From Croceibacterium ferulae (lineage in GTDB: Bacteria > Pseudomonadota > Alphaproteobacteria > Sphingomonadales > Sphingomonadaceae), in NCBI RefSeq assembly GCF_003660445.1, contig NZ_QZVQ01000010.1:1-64000 (forward strand): 64,000 nucleotides of DNA. The letters run 5' to 3'. This document shows, in pieces, positions 43,319-53,234 of the stretch (the stretch's first letter is position 1; each line of letters opens with the position of its first letter). The notes under the pieces are model-generated. The model made no database searches. It worked only from the letters and a program-made list of their open reading frames with translations, and was not told the origin of the DNA. A program made the position numbers and the translations under genes.

Positions 43319-44244
43319 TGCCAGACGCGCGTGACCTGCAGGCCGCGATCGCGCAACTGGTCCTGCACGCTGCCGTCACCCGCCAGGTGGCCGGCGCCCA
43401 CTGCCACGAACACGGTGCCGGGGCGGTTCAGGCGATCGGCGATCCATCCGGCCCAATTGGCATTGCGGCGGGTCAGCAGGCGGGCGTGCAGGTCGCTGTC
43501 GGTCACTTCTGCATTGATCAGCGCGGCCAGATCCTCCGCATCACCAGCCAGCCATTCGGCCACCATTGCGTCCAGCGAAGAAGACGCGCTGGGCATCTGA
43601 TGCACCGCCTGATCCAGATAGGCGAGCTGCGCCGCCATCGGCAGCGTGTCAAACAGGGCGATCTGGTCCTCGATCCGCTCCAGCCCGGAGCGGGTCTTGC
43701 CTTCCGCCTTGCTGGCCAGCGCGCTCTCCACACCGGCATCGGCCTGGTACCCCGCGCGCACCACCGGAAGCAGGCTGAGCGACATGGCGGCGAGCCACGG
43801 CTCCATCCGGTCGAACGCCTCGACCGGCAGGCCGAGCGTGACCAGCGCGGCCTCAAACTCCTCGCGATTGTCCGGCTGCATCAGGTCGCGCAGGGATTGC
43901 CCCTCCGGCAACATGCCGGCGCCGGCCAGCGACTGTCCTGATGCGCGCATTGTGGCGAGATCGACTTCGGTCACCAGCTCTTCCGAAGCATCGAAGGCAC
44001 GCTGGACCCGCGCGTCCAGCCATTGCGTGCCCTGCGGCAAGGCATGCACGGTGCCGAACAGGTAGATGGTCGTGTCCGCATCCGAGAGCCGCCACAGCGC
44101 CGGTCCGGGAACCGCCCCGGCCGGGGGCCGCTCTGCCAAAGCAGACGGCCCTGCGGCACATCCGGACAGCAGCAGCGACAGCGCGGCCATGCCGCCGGCG
44201 ATGCTGTGCCGCACCTTTTGCCAGTGCCTGATCCCTGCCGCCAT
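43315..44244 (-). CDS. TraB/GumN family protein (first of a tandem pair)
   Basis: 309 residues from the ATG at 44244, with GAGGA 9 nt upstream. A longer frame to 44415 is rejected. A signal or lipobox (LSLLLSGCAAG) is followed by ALWRLSDADTTIYLFGTVHALP and, near the end, FVAVGAGHLAGDGSVQDQL, the same paired histidine motifs as in its downstream neighbour. The two proteins align over most of their length, so the pair arose by tandem duplication and is co-translated. It lies divergently next to glyQ. Confidence 0.85.
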   Translation of the reverse strand: MAAGIRHWQKVRHSIAGGMAALSLLLSGCAAGPSALAERPPAGAVPGPALWRLSDADTTIYLFGTVHALPQGTQWLDARVQRAFDASEELVTEVDLATMRASGQSLAGAGMLPEGQSLRDLMQPDNREEFEAALVTLGLPVEAFDRMEPWLAAMSLSLLPVVRAGYQADAGVESALASKAEGKTRSGLERIEDQIALFDTLPMAAQLAYLDQAVHQMPSASSSLDAMVAEWLAGDAEDLAALINAEVTDSDLHARLLTRRNANWAGWIADRLNRPGTVFVAVGAGHLAGDGSVQDQLRDRGLQVTRVWQ

Positions 44245-44393
44245 TGCCTGTGTCCTCGATATGTCTCGCGACGCGTAGCGCGTCTCCAGCTTAATGCCGG
44301 ATGCACCAACATGGTTGCTGCAATAGAAAGCATGTGGCCCGGCGGCAATGTGGCGTGATTGACGCTGCCGAACCCATGCGCCATTGCCCGGCC

Positions 44394-45293
44394 ATGAACA
44401 GGAACCCGCAAGCAAGCTTCCAGGACATGATCCTGGCGCTGCACGATTACTGGGCGGCGCAGGGATGCGTCATTCTGCAGCCTTATGACATGCGCATGGG
44501 CGCCGGCACGTTCCACCCCGCCACCACGCTGCGCGCGCTGGGGCCGGAACCGTGGAACGCCGCCTTCGTGCAGCCCAGCCGCCGGCCGACCGATGGCCGT
44601 TATGGCGAGAACCCCAACCGGCTGCAGCATTATTACCAGTACCAGGTGATCATGAAGCCATCCCCACCGGACTTGCAGGAGCTGTATCTGCGCAGCCTGG
44701 AGGTGATCGGGATCGACCCGCTGAAGCACGACATCCGCTTCGTGGAGGATGACTGGGAAAGCCCCACGCTGGGCGCCTGGGGCCTGGGCTGGGAAGTCTG
44801 GTGCGATGGGATGGAGGTGACGCAGTTCACCTATTTCCAGCAGATGGGCGGCTTCGACTGCAAGCCGGTGGCGGGCGAGCTGACTTACGGGCTGGAGCGA
44901 TTGGCGATGTACATCCAGGGCGTGGACAACGTCTACGACCTGAACTTCAACGATCGCGGCGTCAGCTATGGCGACGTGTTCCTGGAGAACGAGCGCCAGA
45001 TGTCGAAGTGGAACTTCGAGGTCGCCAACACCGACGCGCTGTTCGACCTGTTCGGTAAGGCGGAGGCGGAGTGCCGCAATGCGCTGGACGCGGGCGTGCC
45101 CATCGCCGCCTACGAACAGGCGGTGGAGGCGAGCCACATCTTCAACCTGCTGCAGGCGCGCGGCGTGATCAGCGTGCAGGAACGCGCCAGCTACATGGCC
45201 CGGGTACGCGATCTGGCGCGCGGCTCGTGCGAGAAGCACATGGAACGTGAGGCGCCCCGCTGGGCAGCCGAGTATGAAGGGTGGACGGCGTGA
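44394..45293 (+). CDS. glyQ: Glycine-tRNA ligase alpha subunit
   Basis: 299 residues. [20 protein letters not shown] and [20 protein letters not shown] are the diagnostic start of the bacterial alpha subunit. The class II motifs follow ([19 protein letters not shown], and later [17 protein letters not shown]). The alpha2-beta2 enzyme charges tRNA-Gly. An alternative ATG lies 7 codons upstream (44373). The stop overlaps the glyS start, so the subunits are made together. Confidence 0.97.
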   Translation: MNRNPQASFQDMILALHDYWAAQGCVILQPYDMRMGAGTFHPATTLRALGPEPWNAAFVQPSRRPTDGRYGENPNRLQHYYQYQVIMKPSPPDLQELYLRSLEVIGIDPLKHDIRFVEDDWESPTLGAWGLGWEVWCDGMEVTQFTYFQQMGGFDCKPVAGELTYGLERLAMYIQGVDNVYDLNFNDRGVSYGDVFLENERQMSKWNFEVANTDALFDLFGKAEAECRNALDAGVPIAAYEQAVEASHIFNLLQARGVISVQERASYMARVRDLARGSCEKHMEREAPRWAAEYEGWTA

Positions 45294-47383
45294 GCGACTT
45301 CCTGCTGGAACTGCGCAGCGAGGAGATTCCCGCACGCATGCAGGCCGGCGCCCGCGCCGAGCTGGAGAAGCTGTTCCGCCAGCAGATGCAGGCGGCCGGT
45401 GTCACCCCGGGCGCAATCACCGTCTGGTCCACGCCGCGCCGCCTTGCGCTGATCGCCTGCGACCTGCCGGACGCGACCGAGGCCGTGCGCGAGGAAACCA
45501 AGGGCCCGCGCGCCTCCGCCCCTCCGCAGGCGCTGGAAGGCTTCCTGCGCAAGACCGGCCTGACGCGCGAGCAGCTGGAGGACCGCGACGGCGTGCTGTT
45601 CGCCGTGATCGAGAAGCCCGGCCGCGCGGTGAAGGCCGTGCTGGCCGAAGCGGTGCCCGCGATCATCCGTGCGTTCAGCTGGCCAAAGTCGATGCGCTGG
45701 GGCGCGGCCTCTCAGTCTACAGAGTCCCCTCGCTGGGTGCGCCCGCTGTCCGGCATCGTCGCCATTTTGGGCGAGGAGCTGGTGGAGTGCGAGGTCGCCG
45801 GCGTGCCGAGCGGCTATGCCACGGTGGGCCATCGCTTCCACCATCCCGGCGCCATCACCATCGGTGGCGCGCATGACTACACCGCCAAGCTGCGCGCCTG
45901 CCACGTGCTGGTCGACCACGCGGAGCGCGAGGCGCTGATCCGCGACGGCGCCGCGCGGGTCGCGGCGGAGGCCGGGCTCGTGCTGGTGGCGGATGAAGGG
46001 CTGGTGGTGGAGAATGCCGGCCTGACCGAATGGCCGGTGCCGCTGCTGGGCCGGTTCGACTCGGCCTTCCTGCAGGTCCCGCCGGAGGTGATCCAGCTGA
46101 CCGCCCGCGTGAACCAGAAGTATTTTGTCTGCCAGGATGCCGCCGGCAAGCTGGCCGACGCCTTCGTGTGCACCGCCAACATCGAGGCGAGCGATGGCGG
46201 CGCGGCGATCGTGGACGGCAACCGCAAGGTGCTGGCCGCCCGCCTGTCCGACGCGCGCTTCTTCTGGGACCAGGACCGCAAGGTGCCGCTGGCGCAACAG
46301 GCCGATAAGCTGGGCCGTATCACCTTCCACGAGAAGCTGGGCACCGTGGCGGACAAGGTGGAGCGGGTGGCGAAGCTGGCGCGGTGGTTGGCCGAGGAGG
46401 GCATTGTGCCTGGCGCCGACCCCTCGCTGGCCGAGCAGGCCGCGCGTCTCGCCAAGGCAGACCTCGTCACCGAGATGGTCGGCGAGTTTCCTGAATTGCA
46501 GGGCTTGATGGGCGGCTACTATGCCCGCGCCGAAGGCCTGCCCGATGCGGTGGCTGACGCGATCCGCGACCACTACAAGCCTGTTGGACAGGCGGACGAA
46601 GTGCCGGCTGCGCCGCTCACGATTGCTGTCGCGCTGGCGGACAAGCTCGACACCCTGCGCAGCTTCTTCGCCATTGACGAGAAGCCAACCGGCTCCAAGG
46701 ACCCGTTTGCGCTTCGTCGTGCGGCGCTGGGAGCAATCCGCATCGTGCAGGCAAATGCCTTGCGCTTGAGCATCGGGGAGGGCGACCTCCTCGCCTTCTT
46801 CGCCGACCGCCTCAAGGTCCAGCAGCGGGAAGCCGGCGTCAGGCACGATCTCATCGATGCAGTGTTTGCTCTGGGCGGGGAGGACGACATCGTGCGATTG
46901 TTGAACCGAGTGGAAGCGCTGCAATCCTTCATCGGCACCGAAGACGGCGCCAACCTGCTGGCCGGCTACAAGCGGGCGGCCAACATCCTCAAGAAGGAAG
47001 ACTGGCAGGGCGTCGATGCCGAGATCGCCCAGACCGGTGAGGAGGATCCGCTCGCGATGGTGGACGATCCCGACCTGAAGGCGGTGGTGGATGCCCGCAT
47101 GGCGGAACGCCGCACCACTGCGGTGGATCGCGAGCCTGCCGAGGCGGCACTGGCGGAGGCGCTCGATGCGGCCGAGCCGGAGGCCGAGCAGGCCGTGGCG
47201 GCGGAGGACTTCGCCGCCGCCATGGCTGCGCTCGCGACGCTGCGCGCGCCGATCGACCGGTTCTTCGACGAAGTCACCGTAAATGACCCGGATCGGAACA
47301 AGCGCTCCGCGCGGCTTGAACTGCTTGCACGGTTCCGTGCTGCGGTGCACAACGTGGCCGATTTCGGCAGGATCGAAGGCTAG
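45290..47383 (+). CDS. glyS: Glycine-tRNA ligase beta subunit
   Basis: 697 residues from a GTG at 45290 that overlaps the glyQ stop (GTGA), with GAAGGGTGG just upstream. It begins [20 protein letters not shown], the family signature. [21 protein letters not shown] (broken here for length as [12 protein letters not shown] then RITFHEKLG) and a C-terminal DALR-type anticodon region ([13 protein letters not shown]) follow. Full length. The beta subunit binds tRNA. The next gene, ppdK, begins 12 bp downstream, so a single transcript is likely. Confidence 0.96.
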   Translation: MSDFLLELRSEEIPARMQAGARAELEKLFRQQMQAAGVTPGAITVWSTPRRLALIACDLPDATEAVREETKGPRASAPPQALEGFLRKTGLTREQLEDRDGVLFAVIEKPGRAVKAVLAEAVPAIIRAFSWPKSMRWGAASQSTESPRWVRPLSGIVAILGEELVECEVAGVPSGYATVGHRFHHPGAITIGGAHDYTAKLRACHVLVDHAEREALIRDGAARVAAEAGLVLVADEGLVVENAGLTEWPVPLLGRFDSAFLQVPPEVIQLTARVNQKYFVCQDAAGKLADAFVCTANIEASDGGAAIVDGNRKVLAARLSDARFFWDQDRKVPLAQQADKLGRITFHEKLGTVADKVERVAKLARWLAEEGIVPGADPSLAEQAARLAKADLVTEMVGEFPELQGLMGGYYARAEGLPDAVADAIRDHYKPVGQADEVPAAPLTIAVALADKLDTLRSFFAIDEKPTGSKDPFALRRAALGAIRIVQANALRLSIGEGDLLAFFADRLKVQQREAGVRHDLIDAVFALGGEDDIVRLLNRVEALQSFIGTEDGANLLAGYKRAANILKKEDWQGVDAEIAQTGEEDPLAMVDDPDLKAVVDARMAERRTTAVDREPAEAALAEALDAAEPEAEQAVAAEDFAAAMAALATLRAPIDRFFDEVTVNDPDRNKRSARLELLARFRAAVHNVADFGRIEG

Positions 47384-47394
47384 GGAACAAGGGT

Positions 47395-50088
47395 ATGGCG
47401 ACGGTGGCGGAACCTGCGGAGCGGTTGCAGACAGTCTATACCTTTGGCGGCGAGGCTCCTCGGGCCGATGCCCGCGCCCGTGACAAGACAGTCACCGGCG
47501 GCAAGGGCGCCAATCTGGCGGAAATGGCCGGCATCGGCCTGCCCGTGCCGCCGGGCTTCACCATCACCACCGAGGAATGCGTCAGCTATCTGCGCGGCGG
47601 TGCCGAGTTCGGCGATCGCCTGCGGGCGGATGTCGCCACCGCACTGGCGCATATCGAACGCAGCGTGGGCAAGGGGTTCGGCGATGCGGCGGATCCGCTG
47701 CTCGTCTCCGTCCGCTCGGGCGCGCGCGTCTCCATGCCCGGCATGATGGACACGGTGCTGAACCTGGGCCTGAACGACGAGACGGTGCAGGGCCTTTCCG
47801 CCACCTCCGGCGACCCGCGCTTTGCTTGGGATTCCTATCGCCGCTTTATCCAGATGTATTCGGACGTGGTGCTCGGCCTGGATCACGGCCTCTTCGAGGA
47901 AGCGCTGGAGATTGCCAAGGAGCAGGCCGGCTATTTCGCGGACACCGAGATGGTCGCCGCCGACTGGCAGGCGCTGGTCGCCGAGTACAAGCAGATCGTG
48001 GCCAGCGAACTGGGCCATCCGTTCCCGCAGGATGTGCACGCGCAATTGTGGGGCGCGATCCAGGCCGTGTTCGACAGCTGGGATTCCGACCGCGCCAAGG
48101 TCTATCGCCGGCTGAACGACATCCCGGCCGACTGGGGCACCGCGGTCAATGTGCAGGCCATGGTGTTCGGCAATATGGGCGAGACCAGCGCCACCGGAGT
48201 CGCCTTCACCCGCGATCCCGCCACGGGCGAGAAGGCCTATTACGGCGAATATCTGGTGAATGCGCAGGGTGAAGATGTCGTCGCCGGCATCCGCACGCCG
48301 CAATATCTGACCCGCGCCGCGCGCGAGGCTGCGGGTTCGGATGCGCCGAGCATGGAGGAGGCGCTGCCCGCCGCCTACGCCGAGCTGGCCGCCGTGTTCG
48401 AGCTGCTGGAGCAGCACTACCGCGACATGCAGGATATCGAGTTCACCGTGCAGCAGGGCAAGCTGTGGATGCTGCAGACCCGTTCGGGCAAGCGCACCGC
48501 CAAGGCCGCGCTGAAGATGGCGGTGGACATGGTCGGCGAAGGCCTGATCGACGAGCGCGAGGCGGTGCTGCGCATCGATCCGATGGCGCTGGACCAGCTG
48601 CTGCACCCCAGGCTCGACCCCAAGGCCCCGCGCGACGTGCTGACGCGCGGCCTGCCGGCCAGCCCGGGTGCTGCCAGCGGCAGGATCGTCCTTGATGCCG
48701 ACACGGCAGAGGTCTGGGCCGGCCGCGGAGAGAAGGTCATCCTCGTCCGCGTTGAGACCAGTCCGGAAGACATCCACGGCATGCACGCCGCGCAAGGGGT
48801 GCTGACCGCACGCGGCGGCATGACCAGCCATGCGGCCGTCGTGGCGCGCGGCATGGGCCGCCCCTGCGTTTCCGGCGCCAGCGCAGTCTCGATCGTGCTG
48901 AAGGAGCGCAAGCTGCGCATCGGCAATCGCGAGCTGACGGAAGGCGACACGATCACGCTGGACGGCACCACCGGCGAGGTGATGGCCGGCGAAGTGCCGA
49001 CCATCGAGCCCGAACTGGTGGGCGATTTCGGCGTGCTGATGGAGTGGGCCGACCGCCACCGGCGCATGAAGGTGCGCACCAATGCCGAGACCCCGCAGGA
49101 TTGCCGCATGGCGCGCCAGTTCGGGGCGGAGGGCATCGGCTTGTGCCGCACGGAGCACATGTTCTTCGAGGCCAGCCGGATCAGCGCCGTGCGCGAGATG
49201 ATCCTGGCGGATGACGAGGCTGGCCGCCGCACGGCGCTGGCCAAGTTGCTGCCGGAACAGCGCGCCGACTTCGTGGGCATCTTCACCACCATGGCGGGTC
49301 TGCCCTGCACGATCCGCCTGCTGGATCCGCCGCTGCACGAGTTCCTGCCGCATGGTGATGCGGAGTTTGCCGACCTCGCCGGCATCACCGGCCACAGCGT
49401 GGAACACCTGAAGCGCCGCGCAAGCGAGCTACACGAATTCAACCCGATGCTGGGTCATCGCGGATGTCGCCTGGGCATCACCTTCCCCGAAATCTACGAA
49501 ATGCAGGCCCGCGCCATCTTCGAGGCGGCCTGCGAAGTGGCCAAGACCAGCGGCGAAGCGGTCGTGCCCGAGGTGATGATCCCGCTGGTCGGCACCGCCA
49601 AGGAACTGTCGATCCTGAAGAAGCTGGTCGACGGCATCGCGCAGCAGGTGTTCGCCGAAAGCGGTCGCACACTGGATTATCTGGTCGGCACCATGATCGA
49701 ATTGCCGCGTGCTGCGCTGATGGCGGGCGAGATTGCGGAGGAAGCGAGGTTCTTCTCCTTCGGCACCAACGACCTGACCCAGACGACTCTGGGCGTCAGC
49801 CGCGACGATGCGGCCCGCTTCCTGTCGGTCTATGTCGAGAAGGGCATCTATCCGCGCGACCCCTTCGTCAGCCTGGATGTGGAGGGCGTAGGCCAGCTGG
49901 TCACGCTGGCGGCGGAGCGCGGGCGTGCGATCCGGCCCGAGATCAAGCTGGGTATCTGCGGCGAACATGGCGGTGATCCGTCCAGCATCGCCTTCTGCGA
50001 GGCGACCGGGCTCGATTATGTCAGCGCATCGCCGTTCCGCGTGCCGATCGCCCGGCTGGCGGCGGCACAGGCTTCGCTGCGCGTCTGA
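47395..50088 (+). CDS. ppdK: Pyruvate, phosphate dikinase
   Basis: 897 residues. The N-terminal ATP-grasp domain starts with TGGKGANLAEMAGIGLPVPP. The swivelling phosphohistidine domain carries GGMTSHAAVVARGMGRPC with the catalytic histidine near residue 479. The C-terminal PEP/pyruvate barrel includes FGAEGIGLCRTEHMF and FFSFGTNDLTQTTLG. The enzyme interconverts pyruvate, ATP and phosphate with PEP, AMP and pyrophosphate, serving gluconeogenesis or PPi-based glycolysis. The close spacing to glyS (12 bp) is common in alphaproteobacteria. Confidence 0.96.
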   Translation: MATVAEPAERLQTVYTFGGEAPRADARARDKTVTGGKGANLAEMAGIGLPVPPGFTITTEECVSYLRGGAEFGDRLRADVATALAHIERSVGKGFGDAADPLLVSVRSGARVSMPGMMDTVLNLGLNDETVQGLSATSGDPRFAWDSYRRFIQMYSDVVLGLDHGLFEEALEIAKEQAGYFADTEMVAADWQALVAEYKQIVASELGHPFPQDVHAQLWGAIQAVFDSWDSDRAKVYRRLNDIPADWGTAVNVQAMVFGNMGETSATGVAFTRDPATGEKAYYGEYLVNAQGEDVVAGIRTPQYLTRAAREAAGSDAPSMEEALPAAYAELAAVFELLEQHYRDMQDIEFTVQQGKLWMLQTRSGKRTAKAALKMAVDMVGEGLIDEREAVLRIDPMALDQLLHPRLDPKAPRDVLTRGLPASPGAASGRIVLDADTAEVWAGRGEKVILVRVETSPEDIHGMHAAQGVLTARGGMTSHAAVVARGMGRPCVSGASAVSIVLKERKLRIGNRELTEGDTITLDGTTGEVMAGEVPTIEPELVGDFGVLMEWADRHRRMKVRTNAETPQDCRMARQFGAEGIGLCRTEHMFFEASRISAVREMILADDEAGRRTALAKLLPEQRADFVGIFTTMAGLPCTIRLLDPPLHEFLPHGDAEFADLAGITGHSVEHLKRRASELHEFNPMLGHRGCRLGITFPEIYEMQARAIFEAACEVAKTSGEAVVPEVMIPLVGTAKELSILKKLVDGIAQQVFAESGRTLDYLVGTMIELPRAALMAGEIAEEARFFSFGTNDLTQTTLGVSRDDAARFLSVYVEKGIYPRDPFVSLDVEGVGQLVTLAAERGRAIRPEIKLGICGEHGGDPSSIAFCEATGLDYVSASPFRVPIARLAAAQASLRV

Positions 50089-50091
50089 CTG

Positions 50092-50877
50092 TCAGGCGCT
50101 GCGGCGACCGCTGAGCGTGACGATCTCGAACCGTTCGACCACCCGTCCGCCCGCCCCCTGTTTCAGGAAGGCGGCGCGGGCGCGGGCCAGTGCTGACTTC
50201 CCGAGCGGCGCGCCCGGCGTCGCCAGCACATTGCCTAGGGCCTGTTCGCGCAGATCGCCGACCAGTCGGTCGAGCGAGCGATAGGCCACGTCGATGCTGC
50301 GGCTGTCGGCGACCGGATCGGCAAAGCCTGCGCGCTGCAGCAATTGCGCACCGCTGCGCACATCCACGGCCGGGTGTACCCGCGCCGCAGGGCGATCCGC
50401 ATCCGCCGTCAGCATTGCGGCGCGCAAGTTCGGCAGGCTGCCCGCGCCGGCAAAGCTGATAATGGCCAGACCGCCCGGTACCAGCGCGCGGCGAATGTGG
50501 ATCAGCGCGCCCGGCAGATCGTTCACGGTATCCAGCGTGGACAGGCTGGCGATCAGGTCGAAGCCTTGCGCGGTCAGAGGGGCAGGGAAGGGCGCCTCCT
50601 CGTCCAGGGGCACCTCGCCTGCTGTCGGAGCCGTATCGGCGCGGGTGACGTCGATTGCGGCAGCCGCGAGTGCCGTCGCCAGCGTGCCGTGCCGATCCCC
50701 GATCAACAGCGCACGACGCACCGGGTGCCGCAGGAAGGCCAGCCGTTCCTGGACATCCTCGATCATGTCATCCAGCATGAAGCGGGCCGCATCGGGCCGG
50801 TTCTGCAGCGCGGCCATGCGGGCACGGGCGGCGCGGCGGCGGTTCGGGGCGAAGATGGTCGGCGGGGCGCTGCTCAT
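50092..50877 (-). CDS. SAM-dependent methyltransferase (BioC/NDUFAF5-like)
   Basis: 261 residues from the ATG at 50877. A longer frame to 51420 runs antisense to comF and is rejected. The N-terminal helix (IFAPNRRRAARARMA) and the class I methyltransferase core are seen: ALLIGDRHGTLATAL as the SAM loop (the glycine pattern is reduced compared with GxGxG), DLIASLSTLDTVNDLPGALI and PGGLAIISFAG. The arrangement matches the NDUFAF5-like group, in which the mitochondrial member hydroxylates a complex I subunit. The bacterial role is uncertain. Divergent from comF, with 39 bp between starts. Confidence 0.8.
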   Translation of the reverse strand: MSSAPPTIFAPNRRRAARARMAALQNRPDAARFMLDDMIEDVQERLAFLRHPVRRALLIGDRHGTLATALAAAAIDVTRADTAPTAGEVPLDEEAPFPAPLTAQGFDLIASLSTLDTVNDLPGALIHIRRALVPGGLAIISFAGAGSLPNLRAAMLTADADRPAARVHPAVDVRSGAQLLQRAGFADPVADSRSIDVAYRSLDRLVGDLREQALGNVLATPGAPLGKSALARARAAFLKQGAGGRVVERFEIVTLSGRRSA

Positions 50878-50916
50878 ATGGTCTGGTCCTGACGCCTGCG
50901 GCGCCGTGGTGCAAGG

Positions 50917-51576
50917 GTGAGGGCGCAACTCGCGAACAGTCTGGCGCCGCTGGTCGATCTGGTCTTCCCGCCGCGCTGCCCCGGCTGCGGGCTCGCGCTG
51001 GCTGCGCAGGACGGTCTGTGCGTCACCTGCTGGGACCAGTTGGAGCGACCTGAGGGTACCGGGTCGGGCAGCGTGGTGGCCGCCACGCTGTATGGCCCGA
51101 TCTCCCGCAAGCTGGTGCTGGCCTTCAAGCATGGCGGCCGGATTGCACTGGCGCCGATGCTGGCGCGCATGATGGTGGCGCGGCTGCCCGCCCTGGCGGG
51201 TGACTGGCTGGTCGTGCCGGTTCCGCTGCATCGCGGGCGGTTGTGGCGGCGCGGCTACAATCAGTCGGCCCTGCTGGCGCGCGAGCTGGCGCAGGCAACT
51301 GGCCATCGGTTGCTGGTGGATGCGCTGCACCGCCGTCGCGCCACCCCCAGCCTGGGCGGCCTGGGCCGACAGCGGCGTGCAGAGGTGCTGGCAGGCGCAA
51401 TCGTGTCCCATCCGCGCCACAGGACGGCGCTGGCCGGCCGATGCGTGGTGCTGGTAGATGACGTGCTGACCAGTGGCGCCACCACGCAGGCCTGCGCGGC
51501 GGCCTTGCGCGCCGCGGGCGTGCGGCAGGTGATCGTCGCCACTTTCGCCCAGGTTGATGAACGGGGCAGCAGCTGA
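50917..51576 (+). CDS. comF: ComF family protein (zinc ribbon plus phosphoribosyltransferase)
   Basis: 219 residues from a GTG. The N-terminal double zinc knuckle reads CPGCGL and CVTCWDQL. The phosphoribosyltransferase fold includes LVVPVPLHRGRLWRRGYNQS and the PRPP loop VVLVDDVLTSGATTQA. ComF supports uptake of single-stranded DNA in competent bacteria, where it acts with the PriA/ComFA helicase machinery. In many alphaproteobacteria it is simply conserved. Full length. Followed by a GC-rich hairpin at 51586-51609. Confidence 0.9.
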   Translation: MRAQLANSLAPLVDLVFPPRCPGCGLALAAQDGLCVTCWDQLERPEGTGSGSVVAATLYGPISRKLVLAFKHGGRIALAPMLARMMVARLPALAGDWLVVPVPLHRGRLWRRGYNQSALLARELAQATGHRLLVDALHRRRATPSLGGLGRQRRAEVLAGAIVSHPRHRTALAGRCVVLVDDVLTSGATTQACAAALRAAGVRQVIVATFAQVDERGSS

Positions 51577-51579
51577 AAA

Positions 51580-51609
51580 GCAAAACGCCCGGAGCTTTCG
51601 CTCCGGGCG
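51580..51609 (-). terminator. Perfect 10-bp hairpin with T-rich tail on the minus strand
   Basis: CGCCCGGAGC/GCTCCGGGCG with a TTTC loop. On the minus strand it is followed by TTTTGCTTTTC. It also lies 10 bp after the comF stop and could slow comF transcripts, but the T-run is on the opposite strand. Confidence 0.65.
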
Positions 51610-51790
51610 CTCGCGTGACGAAAACTGCTGGGTCCCGGGCGTAACCCCCCGACTACTGCGCCGGAACCCAAACCCTCATGATCCTGATCGCCCTGTGGGC
51701 TGATCAGGTTCCCCCCTTCCTTGGCGCTGATCGGCGCTGCCGGTCGGTTTGCGACCCCCCAAGGCCGCTGTCCGTTCATTCCCCCGAAAC
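51580..51790 (-). ncRNA. Candidate structured small RNA (strand uncertain)
   Basis: There is no open reading frame of interest over about 200 bp. The region has a perfect 10-bp hairpin (51586-51609) with a T-rich tail on the minus strand, a long hairpin GGGTCCCGGGCG/CGCCGGAACCC enclosing a C6 run, a second hairpin CCTGATCGCCC/GGGCTGATCAGG, and further C5-C6 runs in the intervening single-stranded parts. The terminator direction argues for a minus-strand RNA ending at about 51580. The exposed C-runs would instead suit a plus-strand anti-Shine-Dalgarno regulator. I could not match it to 6S, 4.5S, RNase P or tmRNA. Confidence 0.35.
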
Positions 51791-51850
51791 ACTTATCTTG
51801 GAAAGCGGCTTTGCTGCAGGTGGTAGATTTTGGCAAGGCGCTGTGGTTAT

Positions 51851-51898
51851 CTTGCAACAAAACATTGCTGAAAACCGCTGCGGTGCAGCAATTGCAAG
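51851..51898. promoter_or_regulatory. Bulged inverted repeat upstream of hisI
   Basis: CTTGCAA and TTGCTG (51851-51857, 51865-51870) can pair with CAGCAA and TTGCAAG (51886-51898), leaving a 7-nt bulge on one side and a 15-nt loop. It lies about 60 bp before the hisI start and could be an operator or an mRNA leader structure. Function inferred only. Confidence 0.35.
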
Positions 51899-51959
51899 GA
51901 GAACGACTATTTCGGCCCAATCAGGAGATGTTGCACTGCGGGAACAGGGCAACGCCTTC

Positions 51960-52304
51960 ATGCCCCGTTTCGACAGCGCCGGTCTTATAACCGCCGTAGC
52001 GCAGGATGCTGCCACCGGCGCGGTGCTGATGGTGGCGTTCATGGATGCGGAGGCGCTGGCCGCCACGCGCCGGACGGGCCTTGCCCATTTCCACTCCCGC
52101 AGCCGCGGCCGATTGTGGATGAAGGGGGAGACGTCCGGCCATGTCCTGCGGGTGCAGGACATCCTGGTGGATTGTGACCAGGATGCCCTCGTGCTGCAGG
52201 TCACGCCGGCAGGCCCGGCCTGCCATACCGGTGCACCGACCTGCTTCTACCGCCGGCTGGAGGGCGAGGAACTGGCGCGTGTCGAACCCGCGCCAGTCGC
52301 CTGA
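51960..52304 (+). CDS. hisI: Phosphoribosyl-AMP cyclohydrolase
   Basis: 114 residues from the ATG at 51960. The sequence GLITAVAQDAATGAVLMVAF leads to LAHFHSRSRGRLWMKGETSG and the metal site VDCDQDALVLQV with GPACHTG, all diagnostic of HisI, the third step of histidine synthesis. The frame is open upstream, and homologues usually have a few more residues. The real start may be a CTG near 51936 that has AGGAG at ideal spacing. HisE is not fused and not nearby. It converges with cysK. Confidence 0.93.
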   Translation: MPRFDSAGLITAVAQDAATGAVLMVAFMDAEALAATRRTGLAHFHSRSRGRLWMKGETSGHVLRVQDILVDCDQDALVLQVTPAGPACHTGAPTCFYRRLEGEELARVEPAPVA

Positions 52305-52313
52305 CGATGTGGC

Positions 52314-53230
<917 letters not shown>

Positions 53231-53234
<4 letters not shown>

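Noticed and set aside
45191-47350. 719-codon minus-strand frame opposite glyS
   Set aside because: Antisense shadow rich in His, Arg and Gln. glyS is unambiguous on the other strand.
47380-49407. 675-codon minus-strand frame opposite ppdK
   Set aside because: Antisense shadow of ppdK with no family resemblance.
51600-51790. 6S, 4.5S or tmRNA gene at the hairpin block
   Set aside because: A GGGTTAC stretch on the minus strand recalls 6S RNA, but it sits inside a local hairpin and the rod-like 6S layout with a central bubble could not be drawn. The other RNAs lack their conserved loops here.
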